This document shows, in pieces, positions 1 through 12,822 of a stretch of DNA of 64,000 bases; the first letter of the stretch is position 1, and each line of letters begins with the position of its first letter. A model generated the notes under the pieces. The model was not told the DNA's origin and did not search any database. It saw only the letters and a program-made list of their open reading frames with translations. The stretch is from Cloeon dipterum. Lineage: Eukaryota; Arthropoda; Insecta; Ephemeroptera; Baetidae. A program made the position numbers and the translations under genes. The stretch is taken from NCBI RefSeq assembly GCF_949628265.1, contig NC_088787.1:23364501-23428500 (forward strand), in the 5' to 3' direction.

Positions 1-31
1 TCTAAACATTGTATTCTATTCATTCCTTTAG

Positions 32-305
32 CTCAAACTGCGGTTGGTGCCCGAGTCTGTCCACACGTTGTGCTACAACCTGTATCCGTTGCTGTCGGGT
101 CTGGTTGCTCTCCCTCAGCTCAAGTTGTCACCAGCTGACTCTTCTTCAGAGCTCAGAGCAAATCAATTGGCGGAATTGCTTGAGAGGTCTCTCCCGACTC
201 ATATATATGTTATGGTAACTCTGAGTTTGGGTGGCTATGTTGTGACTGCTAATTTCTTCCCATTTTCAGCCACGTGCTAAAGGTAAATCTGATATTTCGA
301 CTTGA
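32..305 (+). CDS. probable TRAPPC11/gryzun, last two exons (partial)
   Basis: This is the 3' end of a plus-strand gene that starts left of the window. Exons are 32-214 and 270-305. The acceptor is at 30-31, the donor GT at 215, the next acceptor ends ...cattttcag at 269, and the stop TGA is 303-305. The joined frame reads ...YNLYPLLSGLVALPQLKL..., then ...LPTHIYVM joined to PRAKGKSDIST-stop. A conserved 'NLYPL.SG...LPQ' stretch followed by 'PTHI(Y/F)VMP' a few residues from the C-terminus resembles the C-terminal Gryzun-type domain of TRAPPC11, a TRAPPII/III tether subunit in ER-to-Golgi traffic. Only 72 residues are visible, so the family call rests on remembered resemblance. The splice structure is firmer than the name. 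A candidate AATAAA lies at 532-537. Confidence 0.55.
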
Positions 306-791
306 AGAAACTGCTTGGACAGAAAAATTTATTTGATATGGAAATAATTGTGATGATTGCGTAATTCTATTAAATCTATTACAAACGACTTTAGTGACTT
401 GAATTACCATCTCAGCTTACACATTCAAGGTGATTCCATTATACCAGCGGTCTCATCTTTAAAACGACTTTGCTTATTGATCAGTATTATGGTTATTAGA
501 ATAAGTTTATGAAGGAAATCAAATTATTTTGAATAAAAATATTTCAATGCGTGAGAGACCAAGATATTCTCCAAGTCAGTTTATTGTGACAACATTTCCA
601 ATACAAAAATATGACACGTTGTCGTTAGTTAATAAATAACCGTGTGAGCTAGGAGTAGCTCATTTACGTAATTCAGAACAATACTTGAGGATCAAAACCA
701 ACACTTACACAATGAAAAAAATGAACACTCTTGAATCAACGTATAGCGCGACTGACGATAATTAAAATCTACAAGCTAGAATCACAAACAG
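306..791. other. convergent 3' flanks (TRAPPC11-like / GPR180-like)
   Basis: AT-rich sequence between two convergent stop codons, with no coding exon seen. It holds a plus-strand AATAAA at 532-537 for the left gene and a minus-strand AATAAA (TTTATT on the plus strand) at 580-585 for the right gene. If both are used, the two 3' UTRs end within about 50 bp of each other. Confidence 0.5.
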
Positions 792-3700
792 TTAGGCGGT
801 CACGGAGAAAGATTCTCGCGGCGAGGAGTTTGAAGAGCCAGTGAGCAAGAGTTCGCCATTGGAAACAAAGCCAGCGTAAGAATTGACCACATGCGGTGCC
901 TCGTTGAACTCGTCCAATTCGTCACCAAGGTAGCCGCTGTCTGCCAACAGCAAGTATTGCTCGGAACGCGTCGGCCATAGCAGGTGACAGATCACGCAGT
1001 AAGCCAGCGCGTCAGCAGAATACGTGATGCCTGAAACAAAATTATTAATACATAGTGCGACTCCGCAAGATTTAGCACATTCTTCGATTGAACTAATAAA
1101 TTTATTTCGCAGTTTTCTATTTGATTTTTTAAATTTCCATTAGACCCATTACTGCTATTTTCCTGAACTTCCAGAAGACAGACAATGAAAAACTCACGCG
1201 TTCTAAAATTCTGACAAGAAGCAGCACCTCTGCCAATTTGGGAGAACTCAATTTAACTATATAAATGAGGAGCCAAGTTTTTTCCACGCTCAGAGTTTGT
1301 TGAAGCTCAGAAGCGTAAGCTTTTGAACAGATGCAAATTCTTTTTCAATTTGTATTTAATTAATCAAGCTAACCTACAGGTCGAGTAAAAAATTACACTG
1401 CTAGTTAAACCCTCACCTCGCCTGAAAATAAACCAGGCTACATAAAACATAAAAATGTAGTTGCAATTAATACAGCTCATGTTGCAACAATATACAGAAA
1501 TAATTGAACAGAAAAAAATTATTTAAACTTACCTAGAATGAGCTTGAATCTGTAGAGCGATGAAATCTGCAGGGCGATCAGAGCTATGATGGGCAAGTAG
1601 ATGAACCAGACAAGGGCAGAAGCGCCAAAGTGCAGTAGGAAGTTGAGTTTCTGAGCGTTGTGCTCGTGCAACATGGTGTAGCGCAGTTCCAGTAAGAACC
1701 AGCCCATGATCAGAGTGCGGAATATCAGGATCAACCAGCCCGGCCAGGTCTGGTACTCGTCGATGTCTTCGATAATGTCCACCTCGGTCTAAAACAGAAA
1801 AACAAAGTAGAGAATAAATATAATTATGGCAAGAACTATCAACGCTGCACGTAAAATAATAAATAAAATTAATTAATTAATTTAACAGAGCTTAACAATA
1901 GAGTTTGTTTGCTGTGCACTCACAGTGTTCCAGACATAGAGTAGGATGTGCACTACGCCATAGAGCATCCAAATACCGAAGACAAGCGGCTTCCAGGTAA
2001 GCTCAATCCGCGTGATGGCCCAGCCCTTGGCCAAAAGCAGCAGCAAGAGCATGAAAAGTGTCTGAAAAAGAAAAATAAATTGAAGCCACGATAATTTAAA
2101 TGAGGATTTTGCCCTGATTAAGTTTATTGACAAAAAGAAGTCAGACATACACGAGAGAGGATGTCGAGGATGTCTCCAGCGACGGCAACGTCGGTCACAC
2201 CAACGCCGTCCACAGCGTACTTGGCGCCATGCACCACCTCCAGAAGCATGGCCACCATCTCAAGCATGACACTGGCAAGGAACAGTCTTGTCACTGGATG
2301 TTTTTGGTGCATTACTGCATGAATCTACAATGAGGAAATAATATCATTTTATTATCAAACAGTAACACACTTTTCCAAATATTAAGTTCATTATTAACTT
2401 GAACAGAAAAGTGATATTAAAATGTGATGTAAAGAGTCAAACTGGACGTAATTAATACTAGTTGGACACTTACCTGCAGAGGGACTAGGATTACATAGAT
2501 CAGGAGGAACAAGAATGAGATCTCCAAGGTGTTCTGTAAAATGAGCATAATATTTTTAACTTAAAAAATCAATCGCATCATTTTGTTAAAGCTTGTACAC
2601 TTGCTTAGAATTTAGAAGAAAATTTTGTTGGCATTCTAATTTATTTAAGTATGTACATAAAAATATTTTTTTAAATATTAATAATTAGTATTTTTGATTG
2701 ATTGAAATTAATCAAAAGATATTCTGAATTAATACAAATTGCGTTTATCAAAGAATGAAGATAAAAAATTAGAGATTTAACAGGAAACTGCAGACTTTTT
2801 TCAAATTAGTTCTTGGAATTTGCTTGAAGCTCTGCGTAAAATTGAGAGTACCTGCTTGTCAAACGAGAACTGGAGCTCAAGCGCGTTGTGGTGGCTGGCA
2901 TTGGGGTTGCCGTTGACCAGCCAAAGGTCGTAGTCGATCTGGAGCGACTCGTTGAGGTGGTGCCACTGGCAGGTGGTCTCGTTACGGTAGCAGGCCACCA
3001 GACTAAGGTACCAGAAGCGCGGCTGCACCAGGTCCTGGATGGTGAAGGTGAACTGGTGGCCGTTGATGACGTTGGCTGGTTCCTCGTCGTCACAGAGTCC
3101 ACCCAGCGGACACGGCACCCGCCGCAAAAAGTCCTTGCCGCGGTCGTTGCACGCAGCGTCATACGCAGCGCCGTCAATCTTGTGCATCATGCGCCGGCAC
3201 GCTAGTTCACCGTCCACCACTGTCCGGTTGCCATAGTACTCAAGGAAGAAGCCGCGGTCCAGCACGGCTAACGTCACCGTCGCCGACGACGCCGTCGCCG
3301 CTGTGACGTTTCCGTAGATGTAGCCCAGAGAGTCGCGCGCGTTGTGCATGTTCGCCTGCACGCAATATATATAACAATTTTTACATGACGATTGGGCACG
3401 GAAATCGGGAAATGAAAAGAAGCATTATTGCTAAGTTGCTAATTGAAAATATTTTATAGGAGAGAGTTCAACTTAATGCCTTTAAAGTCCTTTGAATACC
3501 TAGTCTATTAAAATTTGATAAAATTCCTCTCAAGTGAAGACAGATAATATTTTTCTAAAAAATTCCATTAATCAGTTCAACTAAAACTATTAATTAAGGT
3601 GGACATAAATCTGCACCTCAGAGGTAGTTATTAATATACTATAGAGCCTAGAGGGACTGAATATATATGTTAGTATTACAATCTCATTCCAAATTTCTTT

Positions 3701-4268
3701 CACACAATAGCAGCAGTCATCTGTAGACATATCATTATCAACGCTAACATGGCATCAAGAGGCTCTATGCAAATAAACTTGATATACGAAATGAAATATA
3801 ATACTCTTATCAAAATGGGTCATCCAAGACCAATCTCTCGTCAGCAAATATACTTCAAATAGATCCAAATAAACAAATTAAAATTTTCTGCATAAATTGT
3901 ACTATTTTTACCCCTTTAACAAATTGCTCAACCAGGTTTTGATAAGCATATTTTTATCATTTAAATTAACTGATGCATTGCGTAACAGTGATTTCATTAG
4001 TATTGAAAATACATATTTATATAATCACATCAGGAAAATTAATCCAAATTTAAAAACTCTAAACTAATAAAAAAGAAATATTCGCTTGACAGTCACATCA
4101 TATTGGAGCCATGTTCTCAGTCTTAACATTAAAATTTTCAACCTTTTGAATGCCAAATTTGGCGAGGAAGTGGAAGAAGTCGGCCGTGTTCCATGTTCCG
4201 CGAAGGTGGGCCGACCGTGCCACGCAGATTACCGACAGCAGCACGACGCACACCGCCGTCGGCCGCAT
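792..4268 (-). CDS. GPR180/TMEM145-family seven-transmembrane protein
   Basis: A complete minus-strand gene, join of 4143-4268, 2852-3355, 2474-2533, 2151-2324, 1924-2061, 1533-1788 and 792-1030 (1,497 nt, 498 residues). All introns are GT-AG and all phases close. Residues 1-20 form a signal peptide (MRPTAVCVVLLSVICVARSA). A luminal domain of about 190 residues follows, with NVT, NRT, NET, NES and NAS glycosylation sites, a Cys-rich RRVPCPLGGLCDDEE stretch, and QPRFWYLSLVACYRN and IDYDLWLVNGNPNAS segments. Seven hydrophobic segments follow, including one within DILSRTLFMLLLLLLAKGWA and one in QTWPGWLILIFRTLIMGWF. This is the architecture of the GpcrRhopsn4 family (GPR180, TMEM145 and relatives). 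Vertebrate GPR180 is linked to vascular intimal thickening; the role of this insect paralogue is unknown to me. The start was chosen because the first exon encodes a classic signal peptide and joins in phase to the conserved LGYIYGN stretch. Confidence 0.88.
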
Positions 4269-7000
4269 TCTTCACCGACGATCAAGCTCTTCTTCCACAC
4301 TGTCACGAGCCATCATCCACTGGACAGAGCTGTAAAGGAAGCTATGTATCTGTATTGAACAAACGCGCACTTCAGATATTCTGGCCTCTGTCCAAAAAAT
4401 GGTACTGAATATCTTACGACGGATTGTTGTGTTCCAGCACCTCTAGGAAGAATGAGCGTCTGGAATTACTTCTGCTTTAAGCAGGGTCGACGTGTAGAGT
4501 CGAAATTAGTGCGATTTTCTATGACACTCAGAAGGACAAGTCTCAGCATCAGCTGCCTGACCGCTGACCGCGACCGCCCGCATACCGAGCGAGAAGGGGA
4601 GTGATACACATATTATTTATATACCTGAATCTTATCATCAAATACATAATCGTTAGTCAAGAAACACAAATTAATTTCCTTTTAATTTTTATCATTATCA
4701 TTTGTTCTATCAAAATTTAGAAGAAAGTAAAGACATAACCGGACATAACTGAGCGCTTTCTTTGTCTCTGTTACTTACTAACTTTTTCTGTCTGCAGCAG
4801 CAAAGGGGCGTAGTGGGCGTACCATTCTATCGACAAATTTATGCGAATTAGTTTCCCGCGAAACTGTATTGATCGCAGGGGTTCAGGGGTTGTTGCCTTC
4901 AGCTTGACACCGACAACCTCAGTGGAGCTAGTTTTCAGAACACAAACTTAAAATTAAATCGTGTGAATAACAACGAAAAGAACTCAATATAATAATATTT
5001 CTAGCAGTATGGTTCCAATGGTAGCCCTGTGTGTAAAATTTACGCTTTTATATGCCATCGATTAATATTTCAAATGAATTCACTTAGATCAATTACTGCG
5101 GGAAATTAAAACAAAGATAATTGTACATAAATTGCCAAATATAGTTTATTAGCATTAATTTCTTCCATCCGTTATCACCAAACAGAGATTTTATGTCAAT
5201 ATTGTGAGTCCCAGCCCAAAATGCAGTTTATGGCTCCCACGCGCGTAGCATGGACGAGTCGTGTTTTAAATTAAAAAACATTTAACACAAAGTTTTTGTT
5301 TTCAAATAGAGATTGAAGAAATATTCGACATGGAAGGGGACACATATGTATATTGTCAACGCAATGTTACGTCATATTTCTGAACAGCAACAACAATCAT
5401 AATAAAATAAAGAATCATAAATAGTTTTTAATTAGGGGGCTAAAGTGTATCATAACTTGGCTCACAATTAATTCACAGAAAAACAGCGTTCGATATTTCA
5501 GTTTGGAAATAAATACAGCGCATTAAATGGTGCACGAATTGCATATGAAACACTAGTCCAAACTGTTTAATATATAAGATAAAAAATGCTTATGGCGCTA
5601 TCACCTATTGTAATTTACAGTAATTAATTTCATAACTTGGTATCTGCATCTGCAACACTAGACAAAACGTTCACAGACAATTAATTCAATCAATAATGGC
5701 TGCACACATTCGTATCAGACTATGATCCTCAACAAGAAACTCAACTCGGATTTACGTGAAACACATTGGTTATCACACACGCCAGAGAAATGCTAAGATA
5801 CATAGTCAGGTAAAAATGTTACTATCAACAAGGGCAGTTACATGGACATGGACAGCTGGTGTACGTATTATTTTCATGCTTCCTATAGCGTATGTAGGTA
5901 TCAAAAAGTTAGAAAAATGCACAAGCTACGTTTTAAAAAGTGGTTTCCACTTGCAAGCTCCTAACGTGGGTAAATCTAGCTTATGTGTACGCTTTGACCG
6001 GTTTCGTAAAATTTTAAAATCTGCTTGTTAAGGGCGTGAGTATCTAAGCGTGAGGTCAATTTCAAGATCGCAACCCCGATTTTCATCGCAATGATGTCGT
6101 TAGTCCTTATTGCAGAAAAGGCTCAAAATTGTCAACTTAAAGCAAACAAGAAGAGAGTCTACCTTATGGGCCTGTAAGGCGTTGGTTAACGAGACCATTA
6201 AATTCCTAGTTAACACGGACATAACATACTGTCCATTCAGAGTTTTGCTCTAAAACGGAAGCTAAGTTTGGCGTTAATATGCCATTCCATATTATTTTTT
6301 TTGTCCCCAAGTGAAATGTTAAGCTCTCTTTAGGGATAACAGGGCTATGACTTCGATTTCAGAATAATCAGTCCAGAAAACTTAGAATCTGGACTTGGAG
6401 TCATGGGGCCGATTTTGTAAATGATTGAGCTGCCTAGGAAAGAGTACCACGTTCTTCCCTGCAAAATGCTGTTCACAAAGAGGCGGATTTCAAACTTTTC
6501 CAATGCAAGCTCTTCTGTGAGGTCAATGCTTGACTCCAGAGTTCAACTCCTGGATCTAAAGAGTACCAATAAGGGTCTTTAGGGAGGTTAGGCCACATTG
6601 TCAAGAGCCTATTGTAACAAATTCACTTTGCAGTCAGAACCGACAGCAAATTTCATCTCCAAACCTTGTTATAAAGACCGCCGCAAAGCCGTCGTGTGTA
6701 TATGAAAAGCTATGCAATTTGATATCAGCTAACATTCTTACTTAGAGCACCAAACTTACATGATTTTGGCCTTGCGGTTTAAAATTTAATTTTAACCTAC
6801 CATACAATTAATTATTATTCCTGGCATGACTAGTGTGCGGCTTGGTGCTTCGGGTCGAAGTAACGCGCGGTCAAAATACCAAAATACATTTACACGGAAT
6901 TTACACAGTTGGGTGCGACAGCGGCGGGGAAAGCAACTCATTCCTTCTCTCAAATGCAACTCTCAAGCATTGGCAAGGGTTTCGCCCGCCTTGGCGACTC
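4269..7000. other. intergenic: GPR180-like 5' flank and POSH 3' flank
   Basis: No exon could be supported here. The left part (about 4269-4900) is the upstream region of the GPR180-like gene, including a GC-richer patch at about 4550-4600. The right part precedes the POSH stop and should hold its 3' UTR; a minus-strand ATTAAA (TTTAAT on the plus strand) is at 6785-6790. An open frame at 5756-6031 has no splice context, codon bias or family resemblance and is not called. Confidence 0.5.
6785..6790 (-). other. candidate POSH polyadenylation signal (ATTAAA)
   Basis: An ATTAAA hexamer on the minus strand about 210 nt downstream of the POSH stop codon. It is the nearest plausible signal seen, chosen by motif and position only. 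Confidence 0.35.
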
Positions 7001-10000
7001 TCACAAGGCCTCAACAAAACTGGCTGGGAAGAGTCCCGTGCGACCAGTGCGCTCCTGCGTTCCCTTGTACCAGCCGTCGTCGCGCTTTTTGTGCACGTAA
7101 ATCACGTCGCCCATTTCCAGCGCGAGTTCGTGCTCGCTGTTTGGTGGGTACGGCACAATGCACCGAAATCTGCAAACAAAATTGCACCCAGATTAACAAA
7201 CAATCGGTCGCAAGTCTCAATTGGAATGACCAGGGTGCTTTTCGTCTACTTTTACTTTGATTCCAAATTGATTTGCTAATTTAAGATTCAAATAAAGAAA
7301 GAGCACTGTCACTCAGGTCCATGTTTATGGATAATGCTATGCATACTCTTTAATTATTTACGACTCCAAATATAGTAACTCACCTCTCCTTGACAGGAGG
7401 GAAGAGGGCGCGGTTCTTCTTGCCATGCTCAGCAGATGAGGCGTCTAACGAATTTGACTTCCTGTGATTTGAAGTCATCGCTGGATCGGCGGAAGCAGGG
7501 TTGGACCTGAAATATTTTATGACGTCACTCTCAACAACCATAAAAGCGGCGTTAGAATTGACACATAACAATTTGATTCACGATTTGCGTAGTACAGAGT
7601 GTAAAGGGCGCTGCAGAAATTCCGATTGGTACAATAGGTGCATCAAAGTGACACAACAGACACAAAAAAATATGCAAAGCCAGTGGGTGCATGTGCGTTT
7701 GTACCTGTTGGCGACAAAGGGGTTTGGCATGCTGGACCGCGGGTCCTTATGCTTGATACGTTGCGATCCGGCTGATTGTGAGAAGTGCTGTTTGGATTTG
7801 TAGCAGTCGGGGGTTTGCTGCAAAAGCTGACTGGGACACGATCCGGACCTACACAGTCAAGAGGCCATGCGTGACGGTCACAAAGTGCACAACAAGATTT
7901 CACGATAAGGCATGCAAGGTACCACCCAAGAGAACAGAGACAACACGCAAGCATTCAAACGGGTTAGAGTTTTCACCTGGTGTGCACAGGAGTGGCTGAC
8001 GGCGCAAGGGCAGCCACCGCAGGTGTTGCCGTCACTAAATCTGTCCCTGAGAGTGAACCGTCGTCGAAGACCGGGTTGTCCATTGAGTAGGTCGACGGCG
8101 GCGGCGACTTGGAGTTTTTGATCGTGGCCAGTCGACGGATCAGGCCACTTCCCAGACTTTTCTTATCTTTAGCCTTAAGTTAGAAGCAATAGTTAAACTC
8201 AATTAATTCCACCATCATACAAGATCAACAATTAGCAATTTTATGATAAACTAATGTCGTTTCTTAAGAAATAATGTAAGTAGATGAGTGAATTGTTTCA
8301 ACCAAAGACCAAAATGAGGAGACACGATGGTCCTGACCTGGACCACTGAGGGTTATGAACCCATTTTTTTCATGACGTTATTGGGACATATGTTTTTGCG
8401 AGCTAATCGCTATCATGCTACACATAACTCATAAGAGATTAACAGATAAAAATGGCAGCAAAAATTATATTTGAAGTTTAAATTCCCAATTATAATTAGT
8501 TGTAATTAATACACTCTAGATTGAGCAACGCAAGAGGATATTTTGTTAGTTTAATCAAGATATTTATGCTAATGAGGTTCCCCAAGCTGAAATAATGATT
8601 AAATTTGTTAATATATTTTAAGGCTCTCATGGTTAAACGTTACTGGGTTATAAGAACTTCTACTAATCGAGCTCAGGCAACAATAATCTTAAAACATTTG
8701 AGGCGGTTTCCATAAATAATGGATGATAACAAAGGAACGTCCAAAGAGATAATTTTATCCATGCCAAGAGGAAAATTAGTATTGCTGGTCAACATGAGCT
8801 TGTCTAAAGCAAGCAGTTCTGCAAAATCACTCTATTTGAATGTTGTGTTATGCGTATTGTGAAAGTACCTTCTCAGCAGATGAGTGACCCTGCGGTGCGA
8901 GAGAAACGACTGGGGAAGCCGAAACAGATGTTGAAACCAGCTGCGAGGCGTTTTGGCCACGGGGCAGCGCTGTTACGGTTATCATGGACTCAGGTCCTTG
9001 AGCGCGCCATGCAGAAGAAATGCTTGAAGCTGCCAGGATTGAGTTTGGACTGACCGATCTTGGTGGAAGCTCAGGAGGAGCACAAAGATCTGGGAAGAAA
9101 ATTGAATGATTTTTGTTAAGTCGCTTAACAATTTAATTAGGATATGGCGCAAGTTTTTATTGAAGAGTTAACAATTCATTTATCAATACAAATAATTAAT
9201 AATAACAATAATCGTCATGAAGTGCAAATTCCAAAAATGTTTGGTTTTTAAAAATCCGATAATTTTTCGAAAAGTTATGGTACTTTGAAACATTTAGGAA
9301 ATTTTCAACTTTTTAAAAATTGTTTCTTTTCGAAAAATACTCGGATATTTAAAACCCTAACGTTTTTGGAATTTGCACTTCATGACGATTCCAAAACTGT
9401 GCATTTGATAATTTTTGGACACTTTCGATAATTTTTTGGTTTTTCCATGTGGACACCTGGGAAATTGCGCGCGACACGATAACGGTTTGCACGAATGTTT
9501 TTAATTTTTCATCAGATATCAATGAAGACTGCAGCTAAATTTTGGCTATCTTGAAAAAATTTCTAGATATTTTTTCTTTCCTCAAAAATTTAAGAAAATT
9601 TTTACGGGAATTTTAAGGAAAATTCAAAGGTGCTGGAAATTTTTGTTCTCCATTAATAAGATTGAAAATTTTATCAGCTTTCAGAATCTGTGCTTATTTT
9701 TGCTCTTGGACCCATAGGTATTGAGCTGCAAGACCTAACTTGGACCCCTGATGAAAATCGACAATTTTGGTCTGATTTTAAAAAACAAATATTTTTCCTG
9801 ACATTTTGAGCCCGCATACCGAATTTAAATTTTTTATTTTAATAAATTTCTCGCTAATGTGCAGTTTATTTTGCGCCTACGTCTTTTGCTCGTGCTCGCC
9901 ACATGTAGCGCTTGGCCGCCAGTGAGCATGTCGCTACTCCGCCAACGCGAAATAGTTCCAACTTTGCAGCTATGTTATTTGTAAACTATGCTAGATAAAA

Positions 10001-12822
10001 GAATTTTAATTGGTGCTAGTTCATACTGCACTCTGCACTTTATACTTAAAAATTGGCGGTGAGTATTCCGATTCGCCAGGCGGAACATACCCAGGGTTCC
10101 CTTGTGAATAGAACTCCTACACAAGGCACTTACTTGACTGGACATGAGTGCTCTTCGTAGGTGTAGCGTTTGGCTGCGACGACGCGACATTCTGCACAGC
10201 GGCATGAGCAGCCGCTAGCACGTGTTTGGCTATCTCCAGGTACGGCCTGTCAGGATTGGTGGAGGCCTTGTTTACATTTGGCTGTGTCGGCTGCGCCCTT
10301 CCCCAGCCAGGTGACCCCTGCGCCTGGCCCCTGCTGCTGTTTGCTGGCGATGCATGATTTCTGGACAAAGAAACTCATGTTAAGATACAAAACCAACGAG
10401 ATAATGCGAAAAGGTTACTTTGGCAGTGCTACATAGTTGCCTGGGAAGACGCCACTCTTGTTTGTGACTTGAGACGTGCCCCTGAACCATCCATCCTGAC
10501 ATTTTTCAGTCACTATATAAACAACGCCTTTCTTCAGCTCCAGTTCGTCTGCTTTTTGCGGCTTATAAGGGTACATGGCGACATAACTGAAACCGAGCCA
10601 AAATTTTATTAATATAAAAGGCTATCAGAAATAAAGAACAATAATTATGTTACATATAAGTTATATTAAAGTTATTTAAAACTAAATTTTAGGGTATGTT
10701 CAGCCACTCACACTGCAGGAAGTTGGACACTGCCCTGGTGGTCACTGATTGAACGCTTGTGGTGGCGGTGGTTGCGGCTGCTGCCGTGGTGTTTTTCGCC
10801 TGAAGAATTTGCATCAATTCCTGAGGGATCAGCTAGGTGCCTAAAAAAAGTTACATACATAATTATTATTTAACCAAATATTAGAGTCATCTTTATTATC
10901 TTGCCATGTGTGCTTGATTAAAACATATTTCAGTTTAATCACAAATAAGCTACGTTGACCAATAGAAACAGACATGGAGTCATTTAAAACTTGTAACGTT
11001 TCTAAGTTTAGTGTTGATCTAAACTTGTCAATATTTGATATACCTTGTGGGGTTGGCCGGGTGTAGCAGGTTGAGGCTGTGTCGCTTCTCTTTGTGGGGC
11101 GCGTGTGAGGCGGAGGCAGTGCTTCTAGGGTTAGGTGGTGGTGGCTTCTCCTGAAGCGGTGGCGACGCTGGCGATGATGGAGAAGTCGAGCTTGGCGTTG
11201 ACGTGCTGGTCGAGCTGTTAGGCGAGGCAGATGACTGAGAGCTTGATGATGGCTCCAGCCGCTCTACCAAGTGGTGGGTCTTCAACTCACTGCTAATCGG
11301 TATAAGAGGAGTCGTTTCCTCAGAGGTTGGCGTAGGTGGTGCTACCTTTGATGGACCAGGATGTGCACTGATATGAAGAGTTACCATTAATAAAATGTAT
11401 ACAGAAAAATTATTACAAAAAATATAATTGTTGAAGATACAAAAAAAATCCACAAAAATAATATAACATAGAGTATTTATGTAATATATTTATGTTAAAT
11501 AACTGCATGCATACCAGTCAAAGATGGCAAACTTTTCATCATTTCACAGCAAAGCGGATTCATATGAATACAATCAGGTGAAAATTAACTTAGATGACTT
11601 TGATTTAGGTATTTGAATAAAGAAATTGAAAAGCAGTTGGTAGAGAGAACCAATTCCTGCTCTGCCCTACTCACTTTGAGGACAGCTTCATGAGATTTCG
11701 AGCGACGTGATTCATCTCGACAAAAGCCAGAGGGAAAATTCCAATTTTGTGGCTTAGCCGTCCTTCAGCCCAATTTTCATCAACGCGTCTGATAACTGTG
11801 ATTATTTCACCCTGCAAAAACCAAAATCAGACCATTTTCATTATCACCTCAAATCTTGCATGCCTTTTTGAACGCCAAACAGCCTTCTTCCTCTTCAGAA
11901 TTCATCTTGAAATCATAGAGAGCCTTGCATTGCGGCACAGGCGATGGTAAAGGATTGATCACTTCCACGTACACAGAAGGAAAGACGCCTTTATTGCCAT
12001 TGCACTCTCCGTGGAACCAGTTAGCATCTACTTTCTTCTTCAGCAAAATCAGATCGCCCTTTTTGAAGTTGAGGTCACTAAAATATCAAAGACAAAATTA
12101 CCCAATTATTTCAAGATTTCATTCAAATAAAACGAACGATTCATATCAACAAAAACGTTAAATATTACAAGAGATAATTTAAACTAGCACACTATTACAT
12201 GTCAATAAATTTCATAACATACCCTGCTTCAGGCGAGGAATAACTGTAGAGTGCTCTTGCGCAGGGTTGGCAGGAGAGGATGACGTGCTGTAAAGAAAAT
12301 AACAATTATTGAAACTCCTCCTATGAATTAAATGAAATAAAAATAATTTCCTTGTATTTAAGGTTTCAGCCCTAAACTTAAACCTGATTAGTAAGTTATT
12401 TATCATAAAAATTGATAAAAATGATTCTCTATGATCACATTAATTTGACAAAGAAAGCTCACTTCTTTGGCAGTGGTCTCTGGCTTTGTGGCTGGGTTGG
12501 AAGTGTGCTGGTGTCTGTGGTGATGCCTAGGCTCGCTAACGTGGTGCGGGGCGGCCACGGGTTTGGCTGCGGCGGGTTTCTTGCCTGAGTGGTTGATGCT
12601 CTCGAGAATGCGCATAAGCAGCACATTGCACGGCAGCTCATCAATAGTGCACTCAATCAGTACTCTGCACTCAGGACAGCGTAGCTCCTTGTGTGCTTCG
12701 TAGATGTCGAGCAGGCACTTCTTGCAGAAGGTGTGCTGGCAGGGCAGCACCTTGCTCGATGTGTCCAGCCGGTCCAAGCACACGGAGCACTCAAGCAGGT
12801 CATTCAACGTCCACTCGTCCAT
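7001..12822 (-). CDS. POSH: POSH (Plenty of SH3s) RING E3 ligase scaffold, SH3RF1/3 orthologue
   Basis: A complete 13-exon minus-strand gene: 12463-12822, 12223-12287, 11864-12077, 11675-11811, 11044-11367, 10712-10840, 10419-10586, 10134-10360, 8869-9089, 7977-8173, 7705-7830, 7384-7506 and 7001-7169 (2,460 nt, 819 residues). An N-terminal C3HC4 RING has Cys12, Cys15, Cys28, His30, Cys33, Cys36, Cys49 and Cys52. Four SH3 domains lie at about 124-183, 191-250, 410-466 and 764-819, each with an ALYDF-like opening and a GW or NW core. The fourth ends the protein ([12 protein letters not shown]-stop). Linkers are Ser/Pro/His-rich, and a [10 protein letters not shown]...SPPP...MDNPVF stretch is conserved in POSH. 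The family scaffolds Rac, MLK, MKK and JNK signalling and ubiquitinates partners. The intron at 11812-11863 is only 52 nt and has a GC donor. A 5' UTR intron is likely, because an acceptor lies about 30 nt upstream of the ATG. The acceptor at 7831-7832 was chosen because only it keeps the frame. Confidence 0.93.
9210..9390. repeat. 181-bp foldback (inverted repeat) in a POSH intron
   Basis: Arms 9210-9274 and 9326-9390 are 65-nt inverted copies. The outer 28 nt match perfectly (AATCGTCATGAAGTGCAAAT...), with about six mismatches in the rest, around a loop of about 51 nt. The element lies in the intron between POSH exons 8 and 9 (9090-10133). No clear target-site duplication is seen. It may be a small MITE or snapback relic. 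Transcribed, it would form a long hairpin. Confidence 0.75.

Noticed and set aside
5756-6031. 91-codon open frame on the plus strand
   Set aside because: It has AT-rich, unbiased codons, no splice context, no promoter, no poly(A) signal and no family resemblance.
7817-7820. Alternative POSH acceptor (tttgcag, 13 nt downstream of the chosen one)
   Set aside because: It has a better pyrimidine tract but forces a frame that meets a stop in the next exon. The upstream acceptor at 7831-7832 keeps the frame into the last SH3 domain.
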